From: Metellina segmentata
Taxonomy: Eukaryota; Arthropoda; Arachnida; Araneae; Tetragnathidae
NCBI GenBank assembly: GCA_947359465.1
Contig: OX375877.1
Span: forward strand, 70,754,698 to 70,818,697
DNA: 64,000 nucleotides
Reading direction: 5' to 3'
The translations under genes were made by a program, and so were the position numbers. The notes below the pieces were generated by a model that did not search any database, was not told where the DNA came from, and saw only the letters and a list, made by a program, of their open reading frames with translations. The stretch's first letter is position 1. Each line of letters begins with the position of its first letter. Below, piece by piece: positions 12,891-23,770 of the stretch.

Positions 12891-13200
12891 TCATCTGGTC
12901 ACATACTGGTGCATGCTAAAAAAAGGTTTGATTTTGTAGTGAGCTTTCAGAAATTTAGTGAAGAAGTTCAATCTTGCTTCTTTTGCTTCCACATTCATTT
13001 TAAAGCCCTTTGGTTGAGATGTTAGACCTAGTCTAATTTTCATGATATTTGGTTGCTCTTTAAAATGCTTCAGATTAAATCGTACAAAAGGCTGTGGCTC
13101 TAATTTAAATTTCATCCCCACATTAAGAGCTCGTGAAGTAAGGTCGCACTGCTTGAAATATTCCTCTGTATTAGCATTACATCGAAGCCCATATGACATC
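12891..13200 (-). CDS. Lysozyme terminal exon with 84-residue tail
   Basis: It completes Trp and then codes MSYGLRCNANTEEYFKQC, holding cysteines seven and eight and closing the lysozyme domain. The frame then stays open for 84 codons to TGA. That tail has 17 Lys/Arg against 5 Asp/Glu, no cysteine, and alternating hydrophobic/basic stretches such as MKFKL, FVRFNLKHF, MKIRLGL and KGFKMNV. I do not recognise it as another domain. An assembly or splicing artefact is unlikely because the tail is continuous with the homologous part in one exon. Confidence 0.9.
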
Positions 13201-16200
13201 CTGTAAATGAAAACAGATAAAATAATTGTGAGATTTACAAATATAGCATGGTTCAGATCAGCTACACAGTCAATCCAAAAAAATTAGTACTTTTCATCAG
13301 GTTGTAATTTAGATCTTGAACCACAAAATATTTAAAGCTAGAATGTTTCTTTTGAGTTGATTTGATTGAAAATGGAAATAAAAAGAAACTATTTAAAAGA
13401 AGTTGTGTCTCTACTATTATAAAAGGAAGTGTTTGTGTGTCTGTCTGTGTGTGGACTGTCCTAACAAACCTATGGCACTTACAATAATGAGATTTGGTAC
13501 ACAGGTAGTCCAAAATTTTTGCAATTTTTCTATCGCGCCCGAATTTTATTTAGAATATTTTTAAATGAATTTATTAGTTTTTTTCACATTATCCTTTCTT
13601 TCATTCTGGAGAAGGAAGAAGCACCACTATTTGGATATTTCCGCCCTACGTCAGGATGTGGAACTAGTTTTCTTCACCTCCCGTCTTTCGGATTACCCGT
13701 ACCATGGTCGAAGCTCTCGGGAAATACAGGCTCCGGCGCGAAACGAGTTTCGGGATGTCACGTGATTAACTTTGGCTGAGAAACAGTCCCATTTCTAATC
13801 CTTTGGGAAGACTGATTTACCAATCTTTCTTTCCTTTTTTTGGAGGACCTTGGAAAGAAGAAGGAAGTAGATTGTGTGACGTCAGCCTTTGGAACCATGC
13901 CAAGTTTTCCGATTCTTGCGTGTTTTGTCAAATAGAAATACGTACCAATCACCGTTGTTTAAGCTAAGATATTCTACAGTATTTATATTCATCCAAAAGC
14001 AACTTATGTAGCTTCAAGATCAACTGACAATTCAATCAGTTCATCTTGTAAGTTACATTCGTTATTTTCAATAACTATCGTTTCAAGATATTTCAAGTTT
14101 TGCATCTATAAATTAAAATTTTAAGCAATAAAATATTTTAGAAAATATTTTTGCTGTTTAGTGACAAATATTTATAATGTAAAAAACTAAAACATTCTTT
14201 TGTTCATAATGATTTTGCTAGTTCCCACTCAAAGGGAAATAAGCAATAAACTAAATATTCTTAATCTTTCGTTTTGACCACTCATCACCTGCACTAAGGA
14301 ACTACTGTATCCTTATATTTCGTAATAAATAATGAGTTGTGGATTAGCATCGTACTAAGAAAACTCAATATTTACTTCAGCGGTTCAGCCATCTCTGCTC
14401 AGAATTTCTAGTTTGAAGAATTTGTTGAAATGTTACAACATTCAACATAGTTGACAGAAACGTTTCCAGTAGACAACTCATTGTTTAATTTCACCTTTTA
14501 TGGCAACTTCCACAAATTATTTTTAACCTAATTTCTTTGTGATTCGTGCATCTTCGTGCGTTTATCAACCGAGTAAAACAAAATTAACATTGAAAAGTTC
14601 TGCCATCAGACTTACCATTCATGTAATCCTCTCTCATGCACTATTCGTCGAAGACAAGCCACATCATCCAACAGATCGTCATCCATCAATTCTATTGACG
14701 AAAAAGAAATCAATAAGTACACAAATTTTTAGGATCACAATTTCAAGATTGAATGTTTCCAATCTGTCTCCTTGGAGGCTTCTTAATTAGCTGAGGAAAC
14801 GAAGTTTAGAAGAAATATTGAGGTTTTGTTGTTAGCTTTGGAAGGGAAAAGGATCCGATGGTTTGGGGATTTTGAAGTAGTCATTTGCAGAAGAAAGTCT
14901 TGCAACTCCTGATTTCTGTATTAGAATTACTTTTAAAGGCTATTAACTTGTCTTTTTAAAAATATGCACTATAGTGCCAAGACATGAGATAGCAAAATGC
15001 AAATTTTCAACAGACGCTACCGTCGTAGAAAAAGCTTTGACGCTTGTCAGGATTCTTATAAGTTGCGAAGTATACCTCGTGTGTCAGGTTAAACAACTGC
15101 CAATAGGATTGTGGCAAGCCAACGTGAATTATCGGAATTAGAACGAGGAATGGTAGTGTAAGCTAGACGGACGGGACTTTCAATTTCCGAAGTTGTACGT
15201 ACATTATCCAATCTAATTTGTCACATGTACTGAAAATACTCCAGAAGAAAATACCTTATAATAGAAGGCATTAGCTTTCACTGTGGACAGTACAATGGCC
15301 GACTACAGGTACTGGATGACAGTTATTAGCATTGTCTATGCTAACAAACAAGCAACACTGATTTAGATAACCTCTATATTTACTGAAGGAGGTACCAGAG
15401 ACAGGCATATCAGTAGAGCGTAATTTAGCATCCATGGGGTATGGAGCAGAATAAACACATGGTTTCCGTTGCTAACACTACGACAACGGACACAAGCGCT
15501 TCACCTGGGCTCTTGAACATGGAATATGAGCCCTGGAAGACTTACAACATGTGACGTGGTTTGGTGAATCACGCTGCCAGTTATGAGCTGATGGCAGGGT
15601 TCAGATGTGGCGCAGACTCCATGAGATCATGGGTTCAAGTTGCCAAATTGCAGTTGCAAGTTGATAATTAAACACGAATATTTTATTTTCAACTTAAATT
15701 ACGGTATATACTTTGAATCATTGTCAGTGAAGTTGTGGAGGGAAACGATTGACTCAGATTAGTCAAAATGGGTACTACAATAGATACTAATTTGAAACCA
15801 CCTTACACAAATGCGATTAAAAGGCTCCTGACCAGAAATACACCCGATATTATCAAAAAAGTCCCTCACAAAATATGCGACAGGACAACGAAAAGAAACA
15901 GTGTCACTTTTCAGACTTAGAACTAGACATGATTGCCTTACTCCAGAAGAGAATTGGAATATATTCCTGTTGTGAATGTACAATATGCAGAACTTCGAAA
16001 TCTAGCATGGATGAGGACTATCTAGCCTGCCCAGGCCTGGATTCCTTAACAGGGTCGAAATCTCTCCAAGCTGTACTACGATCCCAGAGATATATAGTCA
16101 TTCAAATAAAGGCTTACACCATGAATATAAAATAAATGGTTCATGCATGAACATTGAATCCTTAATATAAGTGATACCGCGCGTTTGAAACAGATTTCTC

Positions 16201-19200
16201 AAATACCAGATCAGCATCTTTCCATGTAATGTAAAATTGATTTATTATGGAAATTTTTTGTCAAACATGCATTATGTGTAGTACGTTAAACTTGCTCACA
16301 TAAACTTGTAGTTCACTTTTGTAGCAATCTCAATTTTATATTTGAGGTGTGGCTTCATCTAGAGAATTTAAGCAGAATATAAATTGTTATGTACAAAGCT
16401 ACACGAAAAAAAGGTTTTCACAGGTTTAACATTAAACTACTTTAGTATTTATAAAATTTTTCGTGAATGAATGATTAACTAAAGAAATGAACCATATGAA
16501 GAGTAAATTATGAAAATCTTACTTTCACATGATATGCCGCATCTGTTTTGACTTGGTCTTAAAGGACTCTTACACCACTTATCATTTATCTGAAATAAAA
16601 ACACATGTTAGTACTAAACTAATTCTTCGTAATTGTGTCTTAAGAACATATGTTGAGTAACAGAACACCCACATGTCTCGTATTGCTACTGAGAACTAAA
16701 GAAATGGGGAAATACTTTGGTTAGGACACACATTGTATGTTTAAGTTATTGCTCTGATAAAAACAACTTAATAAGGAATATCCTGGCCTCTGACTGTAGG
16801 TAATGAAGGCCTCAACGTGCAGAAATGCTTTCCGCAAGGCGGTCCAAGAGTTCCTAAGGCAAGAAATGAATCCCATTCACGCACCAGAGCACGTTTTTGT
16901 ACTTATGCGGTCCTTGGTGGTGGTATGTAGGCTGCAAAGCGACTTCTTTTGGCATCCTAAACATGCTCTATTGGACTGAGATAAAATGACTGGATACGAA
17001 TTCAGCGTTATATTTAATTTTTGGACTTGAGTTTGACCTTTAAAAAGGGAGGAAGTCAATAAGGGATCGGTCCACCTCTGGTCTGGATGCAAGATGTCAA
17101 ACGGCGTGGCATTGACTGGAAAAGTTCCCGGATGGTGTCCTGCGTAATTTCTTGTCAAATTGTCTCCAACTGTCAGGCTAAATGGTCAACATTCCGGGAT
17201 GGTTGCAATCGCCTTCCCGTAACGTCCCAAATGTGCTCTATAGGAGAGAGATCAGACCTAGCTGACCAAGAAAGTGTTGGGAAAGCTTGAAGACAATTCA
17301 TAGAAACATGTGCAGGGTGCGGCCGGGCATTATCTTGTTGAAAAATGAGTCCGGGGTGTCGCAAAAGGAACGGTAACACAACCGGTCGTAGAATATCGTC
17401 TACGTACCGCTGTGCTGTAAGTGTGTGCCATAAATGACTACCAAAGGGGTCCGGCTATCAGAGGAGATGTCTCTCCATACCCTAACGTCCTGTTGTGGGC
17501 ATGTGTGGCGTGTGATAGTAAGGGCTAGATCTCCAAGCTGCCCTGGACGTCTCTAGACTCGTCTGTGGATGTTGTCAGGACACAGTTGGAAACGGGACTC
17601 GTCACTAAAGAATATACGTCCCCAGTCAGCGCTGTTCCAAGTTGTGATCAAGCCCGGGACCAAAGTAATTATAGACTTATGGCTGAAAATTTTTGACGTG
17701 TAATGGTATTTAACTTGTGAACATGGTGATCTTTTTACTATACTAACCTGAAAAATTCCATAATCCAGTGAATTCTGAACTTGACCTCTATTCACTACTC
17801 TCGTGTTGTATCCACTTTCCCAATGAACCAAACATAGCCCTATAAGGAAGAAAGGTATAAGAGACATTTAATTCGTGAAATATTTACGAAATTTAGGAAT
17901 TTTTAAAACAAAAATGTGATGAATTGGATGGAATATTTGTGTAAGAATGTGTTTCAATGTGCTGCCTCTTCAAGCAGAACTTCAATAAAATATTGAATTA
18001 CCTGAACCATAAATGTATGACCCACTATGAGATTGACTTTCTAGCCGAGTTAGCGTACTGATCTTCGGATTAACAGGCTGTGGGTTCGAATCCCGATCTA
18101 GGCATAAAAGTTCGGAATCTACTTTGAATCGTAGGTGCTCTTCTAAACAACCCTCGTGTGCAAACAAAAATGACAAAACCAAGCTATAAAGACTCAAAAT
18201 ATTTTAAACTAGATTAGACAATTTTTGTGACCACAGAGGAGTATTGACAGTGGATCGTTCACTTTTCACAGCTTTGCCCGAGTTTAGTCTACTTTTAAGC
18301 TTTAATTGTACAATCGGGTAACACGGCTTGATTCAATCATGATTTTGTAGTTGCTATAACTGGCTATAACTGGAAACGATTACGAGGCATTAAGTTTAGA
18401 TCATTTGAACTGTGTCCTGATAAATTACGGGTCTCTTGATTTGCCTACCGCGCTAGCAACTTACGAGTTGTAGACACGGTAGGTTCGATTCCTTCCACGA
18501 TGTATTTCTTCTGCGTCAGTTAAACTTTCCTTGTATGTTCATTACTTGACATTGTCTGTGTTATACTTTGCGCAACAGGGTCAAATATGGCTCCTTAAAA
18601 CTCAACTCAACCATCCTGAGAAATTTCCGACGGTTAAAAATTAATCAGTATTCACAATTCATCTCTATTGAGAAGGCATAGGATAGAAGCTCTCACTTCT
18701 GTCAATACTATCTCTTAAATCCGAAACTGGGGGAGGAAAGAATTTAAATTATTTGGCTGAGATTTCGTTGGTTGTGGATATGTATGCAAGGACAGACTCC
18801 ACCCCCTTTAATGAAACTTTTGTCAAACATAATTTAATTTACTGTGATGTTCTGTACCAATTTTTCTTCGCTTTAAATATAAAGCTAACAGTTAAGAATT
18901 TTCATCAATTGTTTCATGATGTAAATAAGTTTGACTAGAAACGTGTTAGACCACACGCACATCCTCCATTGTTTCCACTAAGAAGAAAAGAAGCTTAGAG
19001 TGACCACATAGAAATGCGTTCTAATAGTTGAAAACTTCAGCTATATATTGGTGTGAAAAAGTTCAGGAAGAGTAAGGTTTTCAGCTGGGCTTTGCAGAGA
19101 AGTGACCTAGATGTGGGAAAATGGTACAAATGGTACATCCAGAGTTACTGAACTGATGAGTAAGATCAAAACGACAGGAAAAATAAAAGCGAACAGCAAA

Positions 19201-22200
19201 AAAGTCTTTAAATAGAAATGGTGCCATGAGACCTCCTTGAGGTAGGTAAAAAGGAAAGAAAGGTAACACTAAGAACTTAAGAAAAAGAGAGGAAGTGGCT
19301 CTTTGTAGCTAGTATCACCATCTAGAACACTGATGCACCACGTTTGTATACTGAGGTTGTGGATGAGTTTCCAGAGTAGCAGAGCTCAATCCCATGTTAT
19401 TGTCCCTGAAGTCATGATTCCAAAAATTGTATGCTCCAGCTTTCTACTGAATATACTTGGTACGCACATAGCCACAGGTCGATTCGCTTCATTTTGAGGT
19501 TTAACTTGTAAAAATAATGGTGTTCTTTAAGTTTTGCAAGCCATTGAATACTGTAAAAGCAACAATAGAATCAATATTTTTGAAGAATTAATAGCCAACG
19601 CAGAGCTCCTTATTTAATATGCGTATGTCATCATTGGTGATATAGGTTCGCTGTCAGACATAAAGGGTCAATGTCCTTGTGTGGCTTTTCTCTTAACTTG
19701 TCTATTGTTAAGCCAAGTTTCCATTTCAATGAATTCGCTAATGCTATAGAAAATATAGGTTTACTGGAAAGAAAATTAAAGAACCTGTAAACAATCCATT
19801 GTTCTTTGTTTCTGGTGATAATGGTATTCAAACTAGTCGCATCATACGTAATCACGTCTCAATAAGGAAGAGTTGTCATATTTTCCACAACTGATAAAAT
19901 CTGAAGAAAGCCGATCTAAAATCATGTCAATTCATCAATTATTTTCTACGTTGGAAGAAACAGAACATTCACATTTTCCCCAAACATATTTTCCAACTTG
20001 TTACATAAGCATAACATACTTATATTTTTCAACTAAGAACACCTTCCCTCTATTCCTTCCACATTTATATAAGACCACGCATTGGTTTTATTATCCCTTC
20101 ATTTGGAATGAAGCTTTTTAACATTTTGTCTTAAATCGATTGAAACGATTTTTATTGTGCAACAACGTGCTAAAGAGACAAATTTGAATACTTCTCTCGT
20201 GAATTATAAATTATAAATATATGTTTTATCAAAATAAAATTGCCAGGTTATTTAAAAATATTGTTGGGAACTGTTGAAGGGAAAGGGTTTCTTATTCTAT
20301 TTTTACTCCTGCATCTATAGAAACTGAGTGAGAATCTTACATAGCTTAAACTTATGGCAGAAATCATTAATGGGTATGAATTTCATTGAGTAGTTTTCCA
20401 AAATGTTACGTCACCTTCTTTTGCCTATATTAAAATGGAACACCAAAATGCAAAATGAATATTTATTGCTCTAATTAATTTCACCTCACACGTGCTTTCC
20501 CATATAAGTGATAAATTCGTCACTAATTCCTCTAACTCATTTCCAGGCCTCAACTCTGATTGGGATAGGCATTTGAACAATAAGGCCCTAGTCGTTCGAT
20601 TTCCTCCAATCAACAAGATGGCGTGTCTGTAAGCTTGCATTCTGAGTGGTTCGGTGAATGACCATTTTGTATAAGTTATTAAACAAGTCGTCATTGAATT
20701 CAGACGGGATTTGTAAAAATGTAGGGTAGGTGTTCCAAATATTGCATATCCTAACTTCTCTGTATCTCATCCTCCTGGGTTGGGAAATCAAGCTGGAAAC
20801 TAAATGAATATCACTAGGAAATATTCTCCTTTGGTTTCCAGAGATCATACACCTTCTTTACTTTCTCTTCTTCTCGTTCTTCTCTTTCGTCAGTTTAGGT
20901 TAACTAGTAAAACTTCAAATAGTTTCCCAAGAGAATTTTCAAGAGTGGGTTCCTAATATCGCCTACCCTTGTTCGTTTTACCACCCACCCGGGGAAATTA
21001 GGAGCTACTATTAAAAACGAGTTGCTAGTAGAGCATACACACTTTTCCTATTTAATGTGCAGAAGAGTCCCGATTTTCCGAGTTAATGTGGACTCAGACT
21101 AACTCGGATAACCGAAAAACTAGGTTAAAGCGAAAATTGCAAATAAAATAAATCGTGTAGGTTTAAATGTATATTTTATAACAAATACAAAAGTTATACA
21201 GATACACCACATACAATTTATATTGTTACGATAATTAAAGAGTTCTTACTTAAAAAAGTCCTTAACTGTTTTTTGTTTTACGCTTCTTTGGCGTTTTTCT
21301 GCTGCAATAAAAAAAATGTTTCGACATTTTTTTAAGGTTAACAGGATTACTGGTGCTCGCTTCTTCTTGTTGTTATTGTATATTCAATACCACTTTCGAT
21401 AGATTTAATGCCTGATACATTAAATTTTATAATTTAGATATAATATTTATAATTTAGTGCGTGATACAGTGAAAAGTAGAGGGGGTAGTGTTGTTGGATT
21501 TCCTTTTCTTGAGTATTTATGAGATCAAGTTCAGAATTTTTTTCGGTAGTTTTAAAAATGGAAAATGTAGGACAAAAAAGAAATCCTAGAAATATTTGAT
21601 AGCTCGGTTAAAGCGAAAACTTGGATAATCAGGGCTCGGATAATCGGGGTTTTACTGTAATTTCAAGTCATTTTAACGAAATTATGATTTGGAAACACTT
21701 ACATGGATATTCCCTGAATTGACCGGAGACAAAAAAAAATACCTTGATCGCAACCTCAAATACTTCAGATGCAATATTGCTGTTGATATAGCTGATAGGA
21801 AACTTACCGTTGGCGCTGTGACAAAACCTTTGACCTTCAAGGTAATTACATAAACTAATAGATGTCGCACATAGTAGTTTGCAAATACGAGTAGGCGATA
21901 TTAAGCACAGGGGCTATATTTGGAACACCTAACCTTAACTACGAACCATTGATAAGTTTTTTGACCAAATTTTCACTTTCATTTGAATTTCTACTGTGTA
22001 TTTATATGTCCTTAGTAGACTTGTAGGACGAATTGTAAAAATTCTAAAAGTACATCAATTGAATAAAAAGTGTTCTAATTTTTTCTCGGCGTTCATATCC
22101 TAATTGGTGAAACTGATGATGCACAAGACACACAAGATGACTTTTGTGAGAGGAGTTTTGAACTATCAAACATGCTCATACTCCACAACCCTGAAAACGC

Positions 22201-22865
22201 CGTCCCACATTTTAAAGTGAATTTGGTGTCTCTGTGGGACAGCTCCTGGATGGTCACTGTGCGACTTGTACAAGATGATATTTTGGATTTGGTCTAATCT
22301 AGGTTATACCTTAACCAAGAGGATTAGTAACAACATGATTGCACTCTAATTGTTTTTCAACGCTAGAGGTATGCTATTCAAGTTACCCTGTGATACAACG
22401 GGGTACTGATAATTCGAATAACATTATCCAAGTTTATGTAATTTTTCCTTTTAGTGAATGGAATTTAGCTTTTGATACATTTTGTTTGGCGTTGAGGTGG
22501 AGTGGTAGTTCACGGTAAGACGTTTGTCGCCAACTAATTTTTGTCGCCAAATCAAGATGGCGGCCGAATTCCGTAACAGCAGATAGGGTTGCCATAACAA
22601 AAACGGCAGATGTTAAGAAAATCCGCAAAAGGTGGAGGTTACCATATTTGGCGACAAATCGCCTTCTTACCGTGAACGACCACTCCACCGGCGTTGATTT
22701 TGAAGTGGAGAGATGTAAAATGCTTTGTAAATTGTGATAAAACTTACATTTCGATATTTCGTTGAGTCGAAACTGATATTTCTCAAAGAGTTCACGGCCA
22801 AGCTCGCACCGGTCGTACACTTTACTCTCTACTATGGTTAGGACCAGAAGAAAGCTCAGAAATAT
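12891..22865 (-). CDS. C-type lysozyme with basic C-terminal extension
   Basis: A secreted glycoside hydrolase (GH22) that cleaves the MurNAc-GlcNAc bond of peptidoglycan; in arthropods it serves defence or digestion. Coding exons on the minus strand are 22865-22748, 17839-17748, 16589-16523, 14691-14616 and 13200-12891 (stop TGA). All junctions are GT-AG and in frame, giving 220 visible residues. Residues 1-14 are a hydrophobic signal-peptide stretch and the mature protein begins KVYDRCEL. E47 (VHWESGYNTR) and D65 (SLDYGIFQIN) match the catalytic acids E35 and D52 of hen lysozyme. All eight cysteines are present (20, 42, 76, 87, 91, 105, 125, 136). The family normally ends just after the eighth cysteine; here 84 more residues follow. 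The initiator Met is not in the first visible exon, which opens at a clear acceptor (tttatctccag), so a short 5' exon lies upstream, unseen. Two introns carry decayed Tc1 copies. Confidence 0.93.
13408..13560 (+). mobile_element. Helitron-like 5' fragment in lysozyme intron
   Basis: It starts TCTCTACTATTATAAAAGG and keeps acttacaataatgagatttg and acacaggtagtccaaa, matching 245-350. Sequence from 13600 to 13960 is GC-richer and may be the rest of the element, but no hairpin-CTAG end was found. Confidence 0.5.
14616..14691 (-). CDS. Lysozyme exon d
   Basis: It codes KLMDDDLLDDVACLRRIVHE then RGLHEW, the helix region of the family, including the sixth cysteine. The acceptor is cgtcaatag behind a T-rich tract and the donor GTAAGT. 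It ends with two bases of a Trp codon completed by the last exon. Confidence 0.94.
14985..15670 (+). pseudogene. Decayed Tc1-like transposase, 5' half
   Basis: Conceptual translation in shifting frames gives RELSELERGMVV then ARRTGLSISEVV (paired/HTH region) and RHKRFTWALEHG with TWFGESRCQL (start of the DDE domain). Stops and frameshifts are numerous, so this is an old copy. It lies in the lysozyme intron between exons d and c, opposite to the gene. Confidence 0.75.
16523..16589 (-). CDS. Lysozyme exon c
   Basis: It codes INDKWCKSPL and NRCGISCE, with three cysteines of the fold. It starts in phase 0 directly after the GIFQ of exon b and ends with one base of a Lys codon before GTAAGA. It is too short for a plain ORF search and was found by splice sites and homology. 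Confidence 0.95.
17044..17660 (-). pseudogene. Decayed Tc1-like transposase, 3' half
   Basis: On the minus strand the pieces read FFSDESRFQL, then HPGLIFQQDNARPHPAHV, LSPIEHIWD and DILHPDQRWTDP, the DDE catalytic region and C-terminus of a Tc1 transposase, broken by stops and frameshifts. It was inserted in the lysozyme intron between exons b and c, in the same direction as the gene. The reading frame that starts in exon b runs into it only by chance. Confidence 0.85.
17748..17839 (-). CDS. Lysozyme exon b: catalytic site
   Basis: It codes WLCLVHWESGYNTRVVN and SLDYGIFQ. The catalytic Glu codon is at 17819-17817 and the catalytic Asp at 17765-17763, 18 residues apart as in human lysozyme. 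The acceptor is ttccttatag and the donor GTTAGT; the exon ends in phase 0. Confidence 0.95.
18040..18200 (+). repeat. tRNA-like SINE or tRNA pseudogene
   Basis: ctagccgagttagcgtactg, an anticodon-like loop cttcgga and ctgtgggttcgaatcccg (perfect B box) are arranged as in a tRNA. Flanking tttctag and ctaggca could partly pair as an acceptor stem. The anticodon stem does not pair well, so it is a SINE head or pseudogene and not a working tRNA. Confidence 0.6.
18430..18620 (+). repeat. SINE family 2 copy
   Basis: The head ctaccgcgctagcaacttac, gagttgtagacacggtagg and ttcgattcc is tRNA-like. The tail agggtcaaatatggctcct is shared, inverted, with 23545-23770 and 59180-59345, and the head with 44345-44480. 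Confidence 0.65.
19050..19165 (-). repeat. Tc1-like terminal fragment
   Basis: gaagtgacctagatgtggg and gttactgaactgatgagtaa match, diverged, the 3' untranslated end of the Tc1-like remnant at 44563-44960. It has no coding potential. Confidence 0.5.
21060..21657. mobile_element. Non-autonomous pogo/Tigger-like element
   Basis: The left end CAGAAGAGTCCCGATT with ccgag nearby is matched on the other strand by the right end CAGTAAAACCCCGATTATCC. The motif aggttaaagcgaaaa near the left end is repeated as cggttaaagcgaaaac near the right. It is about 600 bp, non-coding, inside the lysozyme intron. Confidence 0.65.
22488..22697. mobile_element. MITE with 8-bp target-site duplication
   Basis: A 194-bp element (22496-22689) has terminal inverted repeats of about 40 bp starting GGTGGAGTGGT and GGTTCACGGTAAGA-like sequence on both sides. 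It is bounded by a perfect 8-bp direct repeat GGCGTTGA at 22488-22495 and 22690-22697. An 8-bp duplication fits hAT, Merlin or P-type elements; the GGTG end hints at Merlin but I cannot decide. It lies 50 bp from the lysozyme exon a donor. Confidence 0.85.
22748..22865 (-). CDS. Lysozyme exon a: signal peptide and mature N-terminus
   Basis: It codes a hydrophobic signal-peptide stretch (FLSFLLVLTIVES) then KVYDRCELGRELFEKYQF, the start of a mature C-type lysozyme with its first cysteine. It ends with one base of the Trp codon before GTAAGT. A TAA lies in frame upstream without an intervening ATG, so translation must begin in an earlier exon spliced to the acceptor at 22866. Confidence 0.92.
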
Positions 22866-23049
22866 CTGGAGATAAAAGATAAATTTCAGTCGTTAAAATA
22901 GTGAACTAGTTTGAAAAATATAACAATAGAAGGACAATTAGTTATTATGATCATCTTGTGTACGATCCAAGTTAAAAAAGAGTTGTCGAAACCAATCGCA
23001 GAAAAATTCTCACTCTTGAATTTTAAATTGTTTTCTCAGGAACAGAACA

Positions 23050-23491
23050 CAGTACAAATACCAAAATCCGGAATCCTCCGGACCTAGGCCATTTCGGTTC
23101 GGACCTTTTCCATATTTTGGATTATTTACTTTTTTCGTCAAAAAAAAAAAAACTAAATTTACCACATCCCCCGCGCACGAATTTTGCGTTTGCAATAGTA
23201 AAATATCAGATACATAAATAGGAATAATTTTTTAAATAGGAAAAAAAAAAAAACCCGATTAATACAATGCAACAAATTTTACTCGCAAATCTAATTTTTA
23301 TGTGTGGTATTTACTCTGAACATTACGTTAATTCGCATTGTTTCATCAATTAGGTCCAGGTTTAACTCCTTGTTCTTTAAAAATTGTCGGAAAGATGTAA
23401 AGAAGTGAGGAAAAAAAAACGCAGGTTAGGAAAACGTCCGGATTTTGGACAATTTTGGATTTCGGACGTCCCGATTTGGGACTTGGTACTG
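23050..23491. mobile_element. Short inverted-repeat element, Tigger-like
   Basis: The left end CAGTACAAATACCAAAATCC and the right end, read on the other strand as CAGTACCAAGTCCCAAATC, form imperfect terminal inverted repeats, with tccggac motifs just inside both. It is about 440 bp and non-coding, upstream of the visible lysozyme exons. Confidence 0.6.
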
Positions 23492-23544
23492 TATATATAT
23501 TTTTAAATGAACTGCTCCTTAAAAGTTAGGGATATTAAGTTGAT

Positions 23545-23770
23545 TGGTTGGGTATTATGGAGCAAAGCCATATTTGACCACTTTGCACAAAACAGACACC
23601 GTCAAATAATGGACATATTCACACACAAAAAACTTTACTGATGAAGAACTAAAAAAAAATTCAGAATAAGATCCAGGAATCAAATTTGCACAGCCTACAA
23701 CTCGCAGACTGTTAAAGCAGTGCTAAGACCCACTGAGGCACGACAGCTCCTAGGTATACAGGAAATTTTA
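23545..23770 (-). repeat. SINE family 2 copy, minus strand
   Basis: On the minus strand, gtgcctcagtgggtcttagc (A-box region) and gcgagttgtaggctgtgc precede the body that ends at agccatatttgacc. It is shared with 18430-18620 and 59180-59345. Confidence 0.65.

Larger units (their letters stand above)
17840..22747. other. Large lysozyme intron (4.9 kb)
   Basis: This is the intron between exons b and a. It contains the SINEs, Tc1 end, Tigger-like element and MITE listed separately. The stretch 19170-21059 holds no recognised gene or repeat; an inverted pair ggtaggtgttccaaatat (near 20725) and its complement (near 21920) brackets the Tigger-like element. Confidence 0.6.

Noticed and set aside
13201..13513. 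Minus-strand frame of 83 codons upstream of the last lysozyme exon
   Set aside because: Contains Helitron-like simple sequence and does not fit lysozyme phases.
17553..17867. Single open frame read as one protein
   Set aside because: It is lysozyme exon b plus intron plus a Tc1 fragment; the exon ends at a good donor at 17748 and continues in exon c.
18053..18110. Candidate tRNA gene with cttcgga loop
   Set aside because: B box is good but the anticodon stem is unpaired; treated as SINE or pseudogene.
20425..20848. Two overlapping minus frames of 86-89 codons
   Set aside because: No recognisable motif, no plausible splice structure, composition like surrounding intron.
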